Positions 1 through 8,733 of a DNA stretch of 64,000 bases are shown here, one piece after another. The stretch covers positions 323,044-387,043 of the forward strand of contig CBDCPI010000014.1 of NCBI GenBank assembly GCA_965220245.1, written 5' to 3'. Source of the DNA: CBDCPI01 sp965220245. Its GTDB lineage: Bacteria > Chloroflexota > Dehalococcoidia > Lucifugimonadales > UBA3495. The notes beneath the pieces were generated by a model, which was given only the letters and a program-made list of their open reading frames with translations, ran no database searches and was not told the DNA's origin. Each line of letters begins with the position of its first letter. Positions within the stretch are counted from its first letter, which is position 1. A program made the position numbers and the translations under genes.

Positions 1-345
1 GGCGCCCACTATGAACCTGAGCCTGGTGTCCCTAAACCAAAGCCAAGGTGGGATGTGCATTTCGGGGGTCTTGAAGACGACCGAGAGGACTCCACGGCAC
101 CTCATACCACCTTTAGGCCCCACACGGGTGGCCACCGACAGTGCGGTCTAGCGATATGCACATTTCACCTTGGCTTTAGTTTAGATGGCCTAGAGGTAGA
201 CCTGGGTGGAATTCCGATCGAAACAGATTCTGGCTACTTTCGAGGGCAGGTAGTGGTGCCTGGTCAAACGCCAGGTGGCCGATACGGGTTGCGCGTGTCT
301 GGCGGCGATTTCTCCGAGCTTGTGGATGTTGTCCAAGTGGAGTAA
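1..345 (+). CDS. Partial secreted/surface protein, C-terminal end
   Basis: The frame is open from the first base of the window to a TAA at 343-345, so the 5' end lies outside. The last 55 residues alternate hydrophobic and Gly-rich stretches (VDLGG, then GYFRGQVVVPG, then GGRYGLRVSGG). This is the pattern of an Ig-like/TIG-type beta-sandwich repeat at the end of an exported protein. The first 50 residues have no recognisable pattern, so a frameshift near the edge cannot be excluded. No specific function can be assigned. Confidence 0.45.
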   Translation, partial: GAHYEPEPGVPKPKPRWDVHFGGLEDDREDSTAPHTTFRPHTGGHRQCGLAICTFHLGFSLDGLEVDLGGIPIETDSGYFRGQVVVPGQTPGGRYGLRVSGGDFSELVDVVQVE

Positions 346-511
346 CTCCCAGCTATACCAGAAGCAACAGCGCATTGACGTCAGCATTCTCAGGACCGTC
401 CACAGTCTCGGTTAGTCATGGTGGCGTCTTCGATATTAAGGATTCTCCCAATACGAGCGTGTGCTTTGAGAACGCCAATACCAATAGTGATTGGGATAGC
501 GGATTCCCTTT

Positions 512-614
512 GTCACCCCGAACGAAGTGAGGGGCCTAAAATCCCTCCGGCAAGTCAACCTTGACCCCAGTAAGAATTTTAGATTCTTCGTCCGCTCCGC
601 TCCCTCACAATGAC
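512..614. repeat. Imperfect palindromic intergenic repeat, family 1 (copy a)
   Basis: It begins GTCACCCCGAACG, ends with the inverse motif CAATGAC, and has TAAAATCC and GATTTTAGATTC-type arms inside. Related copies occur at 13339-13448, 37252-37410, 39173-39334 and 49164-49263. It fits a REP/BIME-like dispersed element that can fold into a hairpin. The stretch 346-511 just upstream shows no gene or signal. Confidence 0.7.
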
Positions 615-657
615 AATTGAAAGGCCTTGGATTCGTGGGCCTGGGATAACGCCCCGG

Positions 658-1695
658 TTACACCGCGGCCCCCAATGCCGGGAAGATGTGGTCCCTAAAA
701 GCCCCGAGTTCTTGGTGGGCGAACTCGTAGGTCGCCCCGGTCATCAGGTACAAGTGGTCGATTCCCGCAGCCTCGGCCTGCCGGATACGCTCGACGCAGT
801 GCTCGGGAGTGCCGATTAGGCCGATGGTGTCGCAAATGTCGGCCAGCATATCGTCGGGCAGAAAGGCGCAAAGCTCCTTGGCCCGCTCCCAGTCCTCGGC
901 ATGAGGCACATCGGGGTACAGCTCCCACAACTCCTTGGGGATGTCCAAGTCGCCCAGTTCCATATCGGTGGCCCGGAGCCAGTTGGCGTGATACTCCTCC
1001 ATTAACCGCTGGACACACAGCGGGCGGGCGACCTCTCGCGCTTCCTGCTGGTCTTCGTGGATGATGGTGGTCGCGGTAAGGATTAGCTTTACATCCTCGG
1101 GGTTGCGCCCGGCCCGCTCGGCTCCTCGGGCCAAGTGCTGGCGGGCCAGTTCCACGGCTTTGGGATGAAGGCCGATTTGGAGCAATGCCCCGTCGGCCAC
1201 CTCTCCGGCCACCTCGATGGCCCGAGGACCGGTGGCGGAGACGTAGATGGGGGGCACGGCCGCGTCGCCGTGGCGCATCCGGCTGGCGGCGCCGTTGAAT
1301 CCTACCTCTTCCCCCGCCAGCAGGCGTTTGAGGGTTAGGACCGACTGCCGCATCTGCCGCACCGATGCCGGCTTGATGCCGATGGTCTGCACCGAGCTAT
1401 AACCCCGGCCAATCCAGAACTCCATTCGCCCCGGGGCCAGTTCAGCCACCGACTTGATGGCCGAAGCCAAGACCGAGATGTGCCTGGTGACCGGGTTGGT
1501 GACGGCTGAAGCTACCCGTATCCGCGACGTGGCTTGGGCGGCCAATGCCATGCTGACGAATACGTCCCGCTCCAGCATCTGGGAGTCCAAGATGCCCACG
1601 CCGTCGAACCCCGCATCTTCACACTGGCGAACAAAATCGGCGACCTCGTTGCCGGGGGCGCACGGTGGTACCCTAAGGTCGATAGTCAAAGCCAT
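658..1695 (-). CDS. LLM-class (luciferase-like) flavin-dependent oxidoreductase
   Basis: A 345-residue protein of the bacterial luciferase-like TIM-barrel family, close in style to F420-dependent methylenetetrahydromethanopterin-reductase-like enzymes. It shows the N-terminal strand MALTIDLRVP, an AGFDGVGILDSQ segment, a substrate/cofactor stretch with GRMEFWIGRGYSS, and a late YVSATGPRAIEVAGEVADG segment typical of the group. The start is supported by GGAGAGGGAAT directly before ATG. The cofactor (F420 or FMN) and substrate cannot be read from the sequence. A second, divergent family member is at 31161-32279. Multiple paralogues of this family are known in SAR202 Chloroflexota. It lies downstream of the sulfite reductase/hemD pair but is separated from it by a hairpin. 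Confidence 0.85.
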   Translation of the reverse strand: MALTIDLRVPPCAPGNEVADFVRQCEDAGFDGVGILDSQMLERDVFVSMALAAQATSRIRVASAVTNPVTRHISVLASAIKSVAELAPGRMEFWIGRGYSSVQTIGIKPASVRQMRQSVLTLKRLLAGEEVGFNGAASRMRHGDAAVPPIYVSATGPRAIEVAGEVADGALLQIGLHPKAVELARQHLARGAERAGRNPEDVKLILTATTIIHEDQQEAREVARPLCVQRLMEEYHANWLRATDMELGDLDIPKELWELYPDVPHAEDWERAKELCAFLPDDMLADICDTIGLIGTPEHCVERIRQAEAAGIDHLYLMTGATYEFAHQELGAFRDHIFPALGAAV

Positions 1696-1838
1696 ATTCC
1701 CTCTCCGAAACTGTTCTCAACACTGTATGGGCTGACATTATACCCGGGAGGGAGGGCCCCGGTAGCAAGTTTATCAGCGGTTACGGACGCCCTCTCCTGG
1801 TGGAGACCTTTGCATAATCAGCGCTCCCCGTCTTTATA

Positions 1839-1873
1839 ACGAAAGGGGGCGGCCCACTGGCCGCCCCCTTCGT
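1839..1873. terminator. Strong GC-rich hairpin, probable intrinsic terminator
   Basis: The arms ACGAAAGGGGGCGGCC and GGCCGCCCCCTTCGT pair around a 4-base loop with one bulged base. TTTTCC partly follows on the plus strand. It lies between the 3' end of the leftward hemD gene and the promoter region of the leftward oxidoreductase, so it probably ends hemD transcripts. The T run on the minus strand is poor. Confidence 0.65.
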
Positions 1874-1906
1874 TTTCCTGGGGGATGAGTCTGGGGTGGT
1901 TGGCGC

Positions 1907-2728
1907 TCAGGTTTTTCCCAGATACGCGGCTATGGCTTGGACCAGATTGCCCATGTGCGGGTGGTCTGGCACCACATCGACCTGAATACCCTCTCTTTCC
2001 AGCCCTCGAGTGCAGACCGGCCCAACCGATGCCACCGCCACCGACGGCGCGCTCAGGCTTTTCCGCAGCGACTCTTCCTTACCTGCTTGGGCGGCAATGG
2101 TCACCAGGTTCTTCGCCTGGGGCTGGCTGGTAAAAGCGACGGCGTGAATATCGCCGCGAGCCATATCGTCCACCATCCGGATTACCGGTTGATGGTCGTC
2201 CGGCAGGCCCCAAGTGTACAGAGTGAATTCCCCAACCTCGGCGCCCAGGGCCGCCAGCCCTTGCGTCAAGGCGCCGTTGGGGGAGCCGTAGGCCTGAACT
2301 GCAAGCCGCCGCCCCTTTAAGTCCAAGCCAGCAACCGCCGCCAAGAGGTCTTCGGTGGTGTAGGGCTCCGGGGGCATGACGTCGATGTGAATCTTATGTT
2401 GGCGCAACACCCGGGCCGGTTTGGGGCTGCGGGCGATAACCGTGCGTTGGTCCAAGCAGCGTATGAAGTCTTCGGCAACGCCCATAGCCTCGGCGGTCTG
2501 CACCAAGGCCCTCGTGCCGACGCCAGTCAAGAGGACCATCACTTCGACAGTCCCGTCGCAGATGTCTCGGACCAGCCCCTGGACCTCGGGGCTGTCCTTC
2601 AGATAGACCTCTTGCAGAACTGGGGCCGAGTAGGGAACTCCACCGTGGCGTTCAATGAGCGAGCCCATTTCTGAGCGCATCCGGGCTTCTACGAAAGCGA
2701 TGACCTTGTTGTTAAGTGACATTGCCAC
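1907..2728 (-). CDS. hemD: Uroporphyrinogen-III synthase
   Basis: A HemD-family protein of 273 residues (GTG start) or 271 (ATG two codons later). It catalyses closure and D-ring inversion of hydroxymethylbilane to uroporphyrinogen III, the precursor of siroheme and heme. The family pattern is a two-lobed alpha/beta protein. Here one sees MSLNNKVIAFVEARM at the N-terminus, the LLTGVGTRALVQTAE segment, a second lobe with AVQAYGSPN, and the late VAFTSQPQAKNL and VASVGPVCTRGLEREGI segments. It follows the siroheme-dependent sulfite/nitrite reductase gene by only 9 bp, so the two probably form an operon supplying the reductase with its cofactor. Confidence 0.85.
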   Translation of the reverse strand: MAMSLNNKVIAFVEARMRSEMGSLIERHGGVPYSAPVLQEVYLKDSPEVQGLVRDICDGTVEVMVLLTGVGTRALVQTAEAMGVAEDFIRCLDQRTVIARSPKPARVLRQHKIHIDVMPPEPYTTEDLLAAVAGLDLKGRRLAVQAYGSPNGALTQGLAALGAEVGEFTLYTWGLPDDHQPVIRMVDDMARGDIHAVAFTSQPQAKNLVTIAAQAGKEESLRKSLSAPSVAVASVGPVCTRGLEREGIQVDVVPDHPHMGNLVQAIAAYLGKT

Positions 2729-2737
2729 GCTGACTCA

Positions 2738-4582
2738 CTAAACCGAGCACTCGCCCTCGCCGCGCTCCAGCTTGTAGAGATTGGTCCGCTCCCAGTCGAA
2801 GTACATGTCGGAGCCGGACTCGGAGGCCTCCGCTTCCCGCTGTGCTTGGCTGGCCACCTCGGTCAACTCCGCCACCCCCACCCGGTCTAGGAACTGGTTA
2901 AAGCGTTCTCCGTCATTGCGGTTGTCCTTATAATAGGTGGCAATCTGTTTCACCATCTGGGGAACCAGCTTGGCGGGGACCTTCACTTTAGGGATGCGGG
3001 CGCCGATTCGCGAGTCCTCCACCCGGGTGTCGCCGTAATTGCCGCCCAAGAAAAGCTCGTAGGCCGGAATTTGCGCCCCACCCGGTCCTTTGACGGCGGC
3101 CCCGTGAAACCCGATGTTGGCGATGTGGTGGAGACCGCAACCATTGGGGCAGCCACTCATCTTGATCCGGATATTCTGGACACCTTCGTCCTCCAACAGC
3201 CCGTTCCATCCGCTTATCTCTTCACCCACGGCTTTTGCCAGGCCCATAGAGGAGGTTATGCCCAGTTTGCAACTGTCGGTGCCCGGGCAGGACACTACGT
3301 TGGTAATAGTGTGGGCGCCGGGTTCGGCCAACCCAATGGCTTCCAAGGACTCCCAAACTTGATGCAGGTGGCCCTCGGGCACCCAGCGCAAGGCAAGGTT
3401 CTGCTCTTGGGTAGTACGGGCGCGTCCCCCGGTATAACGCCGTACAATGTCGGCCAGAGCGTGGAACTGGCTGTGGGTGATGTCTCCCAGGACCGGCTTG
3501 ACGTATACCACGTGGTAGCCTTCCTGACGCTGGCTGGAGACGTTGGTCTCCCTCCAGCGATGGTAGGCGTCACTGCCGTTTTGACCATTGACGGCTACCG
3601 CCGGCAATGCTGGGGGCGTCTCCCGCTGCACTTCTTCCGCCGTCATCAACGGCTCGGGATCGATAGGGCCGATCTTCTCCAGCTCCGCGTCGACCAACTC
3701 CCGAAACTCGTCCAAGCCAATACGGTCGATGAGCACCTTGATACGGGCCATCATACGGTTCTTGCGCAGGGAGTCCGCTTTGTTGAACACCGTCCAGATG
3801 GCCAGAGCCACCCGCAGGTAGTCCTTCTCCGGCAGAAACTCGTACAGCGGCTTGGCCAGCCGTGGCATGATGGAAGTGCCGCCGCCGACAAAGACCCGGA
3901 AGCCTCTTTCGAGGTTGTCGCCCTCGCCGCGTACTTGGGCCACGTAGGTCAGGTCCTGGATGGCGGCGGCTACGCTGTCGTGGTCGGCGCAACCGGTAAA
4001 GGCGGTCTTGAACTTCCTAGGGAAGTTCTGGGTAATCGGATGGCGCACCCCGAAACGGACGTAGGCAGTCAGGTAGGGGGTTGGGTCAAATATCTCGTCG
4101 GGACATACTCCGGCCACGGCGGGGCCGACGACGTTGCGCACCGTGTTGCCGCAAGCCTCCCGGGTAGTCAGACCGGCCTTGCCCAGAATCCGCAACACCT
4201 CGGGGCACTGGTCCAAGGGAACGTGGTGGAACTGGATGTTTTCCCGGGTGGTGATGTGGCCCTTGCCCAGCGGGGCGAAATCCTCGGCCACTTTCCCCAG
4301 AGCCTCCAAGGACTCCGGTGTAACGATGCCACCGGGGATTTTCACCCGGATCATTTGGGCGTCGGCCTGACGCTGGCCATAAACGCCTTGGCGGAGGCGG
4401 AAAGGCGTAAATTCCGCAACTTCTCTTTCGCCAGCCACGAATGCAGCCGACTCCTCTTCCAGACGCCGGATTTCATAGTCCATGAAAGGGATGATTCCGG
4501 GAGCGGACTCGGTAAGTTTTTTACTTTCGTTGTGGAGCTCTTCCTGGGGAATAATCTGGGAGCTTTCGGTCCCTGTGCTCAA
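2738..4582 (-). CDS. Ferredoxin-type nitrite/sulfite reductase (siroheme, 4Fe-4S)
   Basis: A two-repeat siroheme reductase of about 614 residues that reduces sulfite to sulfide or nitrite to ammonia. The cluster-siroheme ligands are visible as CPGTDSC followed by CPNGC (C-x5-C, then C-x3-C), and both ferrodoxin-like half-domains are present (FRLRQGVYGQRQ; GKGHITTRENIQFHH). The open frame extends to 4732, but I place the start at a TTG at 4582. It is preceded by AAAGGAGG with a 5-base gap, and the extra upstream residues do not look like the family. A fused ATP sulfurylase/APS kinase elsewhere in the window favours sulfite as substrate, but nitrite cannot be excluded. Confidence 0.88.
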   Translation of the reverse strand: MSTGTESSQIIPQEELHNESKKLTESAPGIIPFMDYEIRRLEEESAAFVAGEREVAEFTPFRLRQGVYGQRQADAQMIRVKIPGGIVTPESLEALGKVAEDFAPLGKGHITTRENIQFHHVPLDQCPEVLRILGKAGLTTREACGNTVRNVVGPAVAGVCPDEIFDPTPYLTAYVRFGVRHPITQNFPRKFKTAFTGCADHDSVAAAIQDLTYVAQVRGEGDNLERGFRVFVGGGTSIMPRLAKPLYEFLPEKDYLRVALAIWTVFNKADSLRKNRMMARIKVLIDRIGLDEFRELVDAELEKIGPIDPEPLMTAEEVQRETPPALPAVAVNGQNGSDAYHRWRETNVSSQRQEGYHVVYVKPVLGDITHSQFHALADIVRRYTGGRARTTQEQNLALRWVPEGHLHQVWESLEAIGLAEPGAHTITNVVSCPGTDSCKLGITSSMGLAKAVGEEISGWNGLLEDEGVQNIRIKMSGCPNGCGLHHIANIGFHGAAVKGPGGAQIPAYELFLGGNYGDTRVEDSRIGARIPKVKVPAKLVPQMVKQIATYYKDNRNDGERFNQFLDRVGVAELTEVASQAQREAEASESGSDMYFDWERTNLYKLERGEGECSV

Positions 4583-4898
4583 CTGGGCCTCCTTTGGGCT
4601 TGCGAATTCACTGGTGCGCTGGCAAAAATAAAACGCCCGCCAATCGGTTTGCATTGGCGGACGCAGGTTTGCCGAGACGGTGATTGCTGATGGGACGGCC
4701 TGCCTTCCCCCTAAGTTGGGGGGGCCGTACACAAGTGAAACAGGTCATCGCCGTACCGCATTGCGATTAGGAGTTTACCCCAAAGCGCCAAGGGTGTCAA
4801 CAGTTGCAGTTGCAACTGCAAAAGGCCTGGCTATATCATTTCGCCAACGATTGGAATCTAACCCGGGACAACTACTTCTAGGACGGGATAACGACATC

Positions 4899-6008
4899 AT
4901 GAAGCAAAGTGCCGACATCGTGGTTATTGGCGGCGGGGTTATGGGTTGCAGTATTCTGTACAACTTGGCCCGGTTGGGGATGACCAACTCGCTGCTGCTG
5001 GAGATGGGCGTCTTAGGCTCGGGTTCCACCGGCCGCTCCCAAGCTATTTGCCGTATGCACTACTCCAATCCCGTAACCGCTGCCATGTCCTGGGAGAGCC
5101 TTAAGGTATTTAGTAACTTTGACGATGCCATCGGGGGAGCTTCGGGCTTCGTCAACACCGGGTACTTGGTGGTAGTAGAGGCGGTAGAACGCGCCGGACT
5201 GGAGCGAAACGTCGCCATGCAGCAAGAGTTGGGTATTGAAACCGGCGTGGTGACCGCGGCCGATCTAGCGGCGTTGGCCCCCATGGTCGCGGTCCAAGAT
5301 GGAGAAGTCTTGGCCTGGGAGCCGCGGTCCGGCTATGCCGACCCCTACCTCGTAACATCCTCGTATGCCCGCCGGGCCCAGGAGTTGGGAGCCCAAGTAG
5401 TAACCCGGACGCCGGTGTCGGCTATCGAAGTGTCCGGAGACCGGGTCCACGCCGTGGTAACCAGGGACGGGCGGGTGCAAACCGAAAGGGTAGTGGTGGC
5501 AGCCGGTCCTTGGTCCAAGCGGGAGCTGGCCAAGCTAGGGACTGATCTGCCCTTGGTCCCGGTGCGCCACCAAGTGGCGTCCTTGGCCCGACCGGTAGAG
5601 CAGCTACCTCAACATCCAGTGGTGGGCGACATTGCTCAGTCCTTTTCTTTTCGGCCCGAGGGCGCCGGAATGACTCTAATGGGCTTTGGCGATGACGAAG
5701 AAGCCGATGTGGATACCTACAATCAGGGTGTGGGCATGAATGAGGTGGCATTGGCCATGGATAAACTGGCCCGGAGAATACCGGCGATGGCCGACGCCTA
5801 CTTTCGCGGGGGATGGTCCGGCTTGTTTACCACCACGCCCGATTGGCACCCCATCCTCGACCGGGTACCAGGAATCGAGGGCCTATATTGTGCCGTCGGC
5901 TTCAGCGGCCACGGGTTCAAACTGTCCCCCATGATCGGCCAGACCATGGCCGAACTGATAACGGCGGGACAGGCCCAATTCCATCGACATCTCCCCGCTG
6001 CGGTATAG
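4899..6008 (+). CDS. FAD-dependent oxidoreductase (DAO / sarcosine oxidase-like)
   Basis: A 369-residue protein of the D-amino-acid-oxidase superfamily. The Rossmann motif is VVIGGGVMGCSILYNLARLG at the N-terminus, followed by GSTGRSQAICR, the second FAD contact AGPWSKRELA, and a C-terminal GVAVGFSGHG-like segment (YCAVGFSGHGFKLSP) that closes the flavin site. The start is the ATG at 4899; the frame is open further upstream, but that part overlaps the divergent reductase promoter region. It likely oxidises a secondary amine or amino acid. The substrate is not deducible. Confidence 0.83.
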   Translation: MKQSADIVVIGGGVMGCSILYNLARLGMTNSLLLEMGVLGSGSTGRSQAICRMHYSNPVTAAMSWESLKVFSNFDDAIGGASGFVNTGYLVVVEAVERAGLERNVAMQQELGIETGVVTAADLAALAPMVAVQDGEVLAWEPRSGYADPYLVTSSYARRAQELGAQVVTRTPVSAIEVSGDRVHAVVTRDGRVQTERVVVAAGPWSKRELAKLGTDLPLVPVRHQVASLARPVEQLPQHPVVGDIAQSFSFRPEGAGMTLMGFGDDEEADVDTYNQGVGMNEVALAMDKLARRIPAMADAYFRGGWSGLFTTTPDWHPILDRVPGIEGLYCAVGFSGHGFKLSPMIGQTMAELITAGQAQFHRHLPAAV

Positions 6009-6073
6009 CCGCTTCGCTGAGGGAGACTTGATGTCCTCCAGCTACCGGTACCGGGTGCTGGCCTGAACCACCG

Positions 6074-7360
6074 ATGCTGAAATGGCTCCGTAAGGGCTTA
6101 TTGGCCGGACTTGCCGCCTTACTGTTGCTGGCGGCCGGGTATAGCGACTATCGGCCTTCGTCTTTCGAGCTTACCGTAGTTCCTTATAAATACAGTGTGG
6201 CCCAGTGGGAGGCCACTCATTTCTTGGACAAGTGGGCCCACAAACTGTGGGACCTGATGCCTTGGACCTCGGAGCCGTCGCGCCAAGAGCGAGTCCGGCA
6301 AGTCCAAGAATATTTTGACTTGGGGACGCGGCTACGGAAGTTGGAGCGTCAACTGCAATCCCCATCGTCTCCCAGTACCACGCAGAGCGGCCCGCCCGCT
6401 GCGGCCTCCCCCATAACCAGGGTCCATGAAGTCCGTGAGCTACGAGTAGAGCTAGGCAAGGTCAAGCAACGGCGGAAGTCGTTACAAACTGATGTAGAGG
6501 AGACTATCGAGAGCGAAATTAACGCGGTCCTAGCCCAGGAGGGGTTCGCTTCCAGGACCGGCTTGACCTTCCCGCCAGTGGACACGGTGTTTTCCAGGTC
6601 CCCCGGTGCGTTGATTTTATCGCCGCGAGACCGTATTCACCGCCAAGACACGGTGTTGATGAAACCCGGCTTAAGCGGCGAAACCAGAGACCAAATAGAG
6701 GAGCGGATTCTCCGGGAGCAGGACTTGGCGGCGGTGATCGAAGACACTGGGGGAGTGGCCGCTTTCCCTAGCGTCGTGTCCGGGTCGGGAAGCTTGCAGC
6801 ACGCGGTGGTTACCACGGCCCACGAGTGGCTGCACCACTGGTTTTTCTTTCAGCCTTTGGGGCAAGGGTTCTGGGACAGCCCCGAAATGACCACTTTGAA
6901 CGAAACGGCGGCCACTATGGCGGGCCGGGAGATTGGAGACCGGGCCTATACTGCAATTACCGGACAGCCGGTTTTCCGGAATCCGCCGTCTTCACAAGAC
7001 CGCGACCCCTCCGGCTTCGACTTTCACGCCGCGATGCGAGAAACGCGATTGCAGACCGAGGAGTTGCTGGCCCAAGGAAAGGTTGAAGCGGCTGAAGCCT
7101 ACATGGAGGAGCGGCGGAAACTGATGGCCGTCAATGGTTGGTACATCCGTAAAATAAACCAAGCCTTCTTTGCTTTCCACGGCTCCTATGCGACCAGTGC
7201 GGCCTCCATTAGCCCCATCGCCGACCAGTTAGACCAATTGAGAAGCCGCAGCGACTCGGTCGAAGACTTTATCAAGACCGTTGCCCGGTTTGGCAGCTAC
7301 CCAGAGTTCTTGGAGCATTTGGAGGCGTTAGAAGTCCCCCCCCCCAAGGGAGAAGGTTAG
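6074..7360 (+). CDS. Membrane-anchored putative zinc metalloprotease (HExxH), unassigned
   Basis: A 428-residue protein with a positively charged N-terminus and one hydrophobic segment (residues about 8-22), so it is probably a membrane-anchored extracytoplasmic protein. A charged helical region (about 75-160) may form a coiled coil. The metal site is HEWLHH with H250, E251 and H254. It is followed 23 residues later by E277 in a LNETAATMAG segment, the order expected of a gluzincin (HExxH plus downstream Glu). I do not recognise a named family. It starts 65 bp after the FAD oxidoreductase and may be co-transcribed. Its substrate is unknown. Confidence 0.7.
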   Translation: MLKWLRKGLLAGLAALLLLAAGYSDYRPSSFELTVVPYKYSVAQWEATHFLDKWAHKLWDLMPWTSEPSRQERVRQVQEYFDLGTRLRKLERQLQSPSSPSTTQSGPPAAASPITRVHEVRELRVELGKVKQRRKSLQTDVEETIESEINAVLAQEGFASRTGLTFPPVDTVFSRSPGALILSPRDRIHRQDTVLMKPGLSGETRDQIEERILREQDLAAVIEDTGGVAAFPSVVSGSGSLQHAVVTTAHEWLHHWFFFQPLGQGFWDSPEMTTLNETAATMAGREIGDRAYTAITGQPVFRNPPSSQDRDPSGFDFHAAMRETRLQTEELLAQGKVEAAEAYMEERRKLMAVNGWYIRKINQAFFAFHGSYATSAASISPIADQLDQLRSRSDSVEDFIKTVARFGSYPEFLEHLEALEVPPPKGEG

Positions 7361-7487
7361 GATGAGGGGAAATGTTTCCCATAAGCCAAATTTGCCATGC
7401 TTGGACCGCTGGGGTACGACCCTCACCCTAGCCCTCTCCCGCAGGAGAGGGGACTTTGCATACACCATCTAAGTGGCACTGACCGGG

Positions 7488-8699
7488 TTACACCCAAGGA
7501 GCCCGTTTGGAACGCTCTTTTTCCGAAGTGTACGACGTCAATCCTTGGCGTTCCAGTATCTCCGCCACCAGTTGCTTGAACAGCCTCCGGTCGGAGATCC
7601 GAAGTACCGCCAGTTCATGGGACTCGGAGATAGCCACCGGGTATCCCTGCCCCCGCTGGCACTGGTCCAAGACCAAGGCGTGGTTTAGGGCCAACAGGTT
7701 CTCATCTTCGGCCACCCATCGGGGTATTTCGACTCGGCCTATCTCGGTCCCGCCGTTTATATAATAGAAGTACACCTGCTGGGCCTCCCCGTAGTGGTCG
7801 CGGGGGACTGAGGAGTCGGTGCGATAGACCGGCGAACGCCATCCGGAAGGAAGCAGGTGTCGAAACAGGTCCCGGTCTAGGAAGTCGTTGGCCAGGTTGC
7901 AGGGCGCCAAGGCGGAACGGCGGTTGTTACAAGACCCACGGCACTGGGGCAAGTCGTGGGGGCATAGACAGCAGCGGATGGCGTTAGTAACTTCCGTGCT
8001 GCGGGGCAACGAAACGTAGGCGGCCAAGGTGAGGATGCGGTGCTGGCTCAAATCCCTAAGCCGTTCCAGCGCCGGCAGCAGCCGGTCTCGAATTAAGGCC
8101 TCGCGGACGAACGGCCGGTACCCTTGGCCGGAAAGCCCCCACAAGACCAACGAGCCGTCGACCAAGGCCAAGGTTGGCAGATGGGCGGGAAGCTCGCCGA
8201 CCACCCGGGCTAGCTCCTCCAACTCCCGGACGGTCCTTACCAGGCCCAATAGCGGTCCGGATACGGGTTCTTCTTGAGAAGGATTAGCCGGGTCGACGAT
8301 GTGAAGGTCGGCGGCTTCGGTTGCCAGGTACGGCTGACTGAAGAAAGCCGCGCCGGGCTCCGGGCCGTAGGTCAGAACGCAACCGCCCAAATTGACCAGA
8401 AAGCAGGGTACCGGCAGATGCCGGTCTACGTCTATGTGAGAACCGTCCACCGCGGCAACCTGCCAACCTTCCGGGGTTGGCAGGGGAGCATAGCCGCCCA
8501 CCAGTCCAGCTTCCGCCCTTGCTGCCAGGTAAGGCCGGTCCGAAGCCGCACCGGTCCTGGCTAGGGCCAACGACGAATCTACTTGGGACGCCGCGTCCAA
8601 TAAGTCGCCAAGACGCCGGCCGCGATCGTCCAGAGTCCGGCCCAACCCTTGGGCCAACTCGTCCAGTTGCAGAACAATATCCCCCAAGTCGAAGGGCAT
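7488..8699 (-). CDS. nurA: NurA-domain nuclease
   Basis: A 403-residue protein resembling NurA, a manganese-dependent 5'-3' nuclease that in archaea works with the HerA translocase in DNA end resection. The two signature acidic strands are visible: QVAAVDGSHIDVDRH (about residues 82-96) and LALVDGSLVLWG (about 195). A Cys-rich patch (CCLCPHDLPQCRGSC) in the second half could bind metal and is unusual. No herA lies in this window. The gene starts 34 bp after the leftward selB stop, so the two are probably co-transcribed. Confidence 0.75.
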   Translation of the reverse strand: MPFDLGDIVLQLDELAQGLGRTLDDRGRRLGDLLDAASQVDSSLALARTGAASDRPYLAARAEAGLVGGYAPLPTPEGWQVAAVDGSHIDVDRHLPVPCFLVNLGGCVLTYGPEPGAAFFSQPYLATEAADLHIVDPANPSQEEPVSGPLLGLVRTVRELEELARVVGELPAHLPTLALVDGSLVLWGLSGQGYRPFVREALIRDRLLPALERLRDLSQHRILTLAAYVSLPRSTEVTNAIRCCLCPHDLPQCRGSCNNRRSALAPCNLANDFLDRDLFRHLLPSGWRSPVYRTDSSVPRDHYGEAQQVYFYYINGGTEIGRVEIPRWVAEDENLLALNHALVLDQCQRGQGYPVAISESHELAVLRISDRRLFKQLVAEILERQGLTSYTSEKERSKRAPWV

Positions 8700-8733
8700 C
8701 AGTCGCGCTCAGCGTCCTCCACCCGCCGCTGCA

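Noticed and set aside
3071..4690. A long open frame on the plus strand opposite sulfite reductase
   Set aside because: It is the antisense shadow of a well-matched gene in GC-rich DNA, with no SD and no protein-family likeness.
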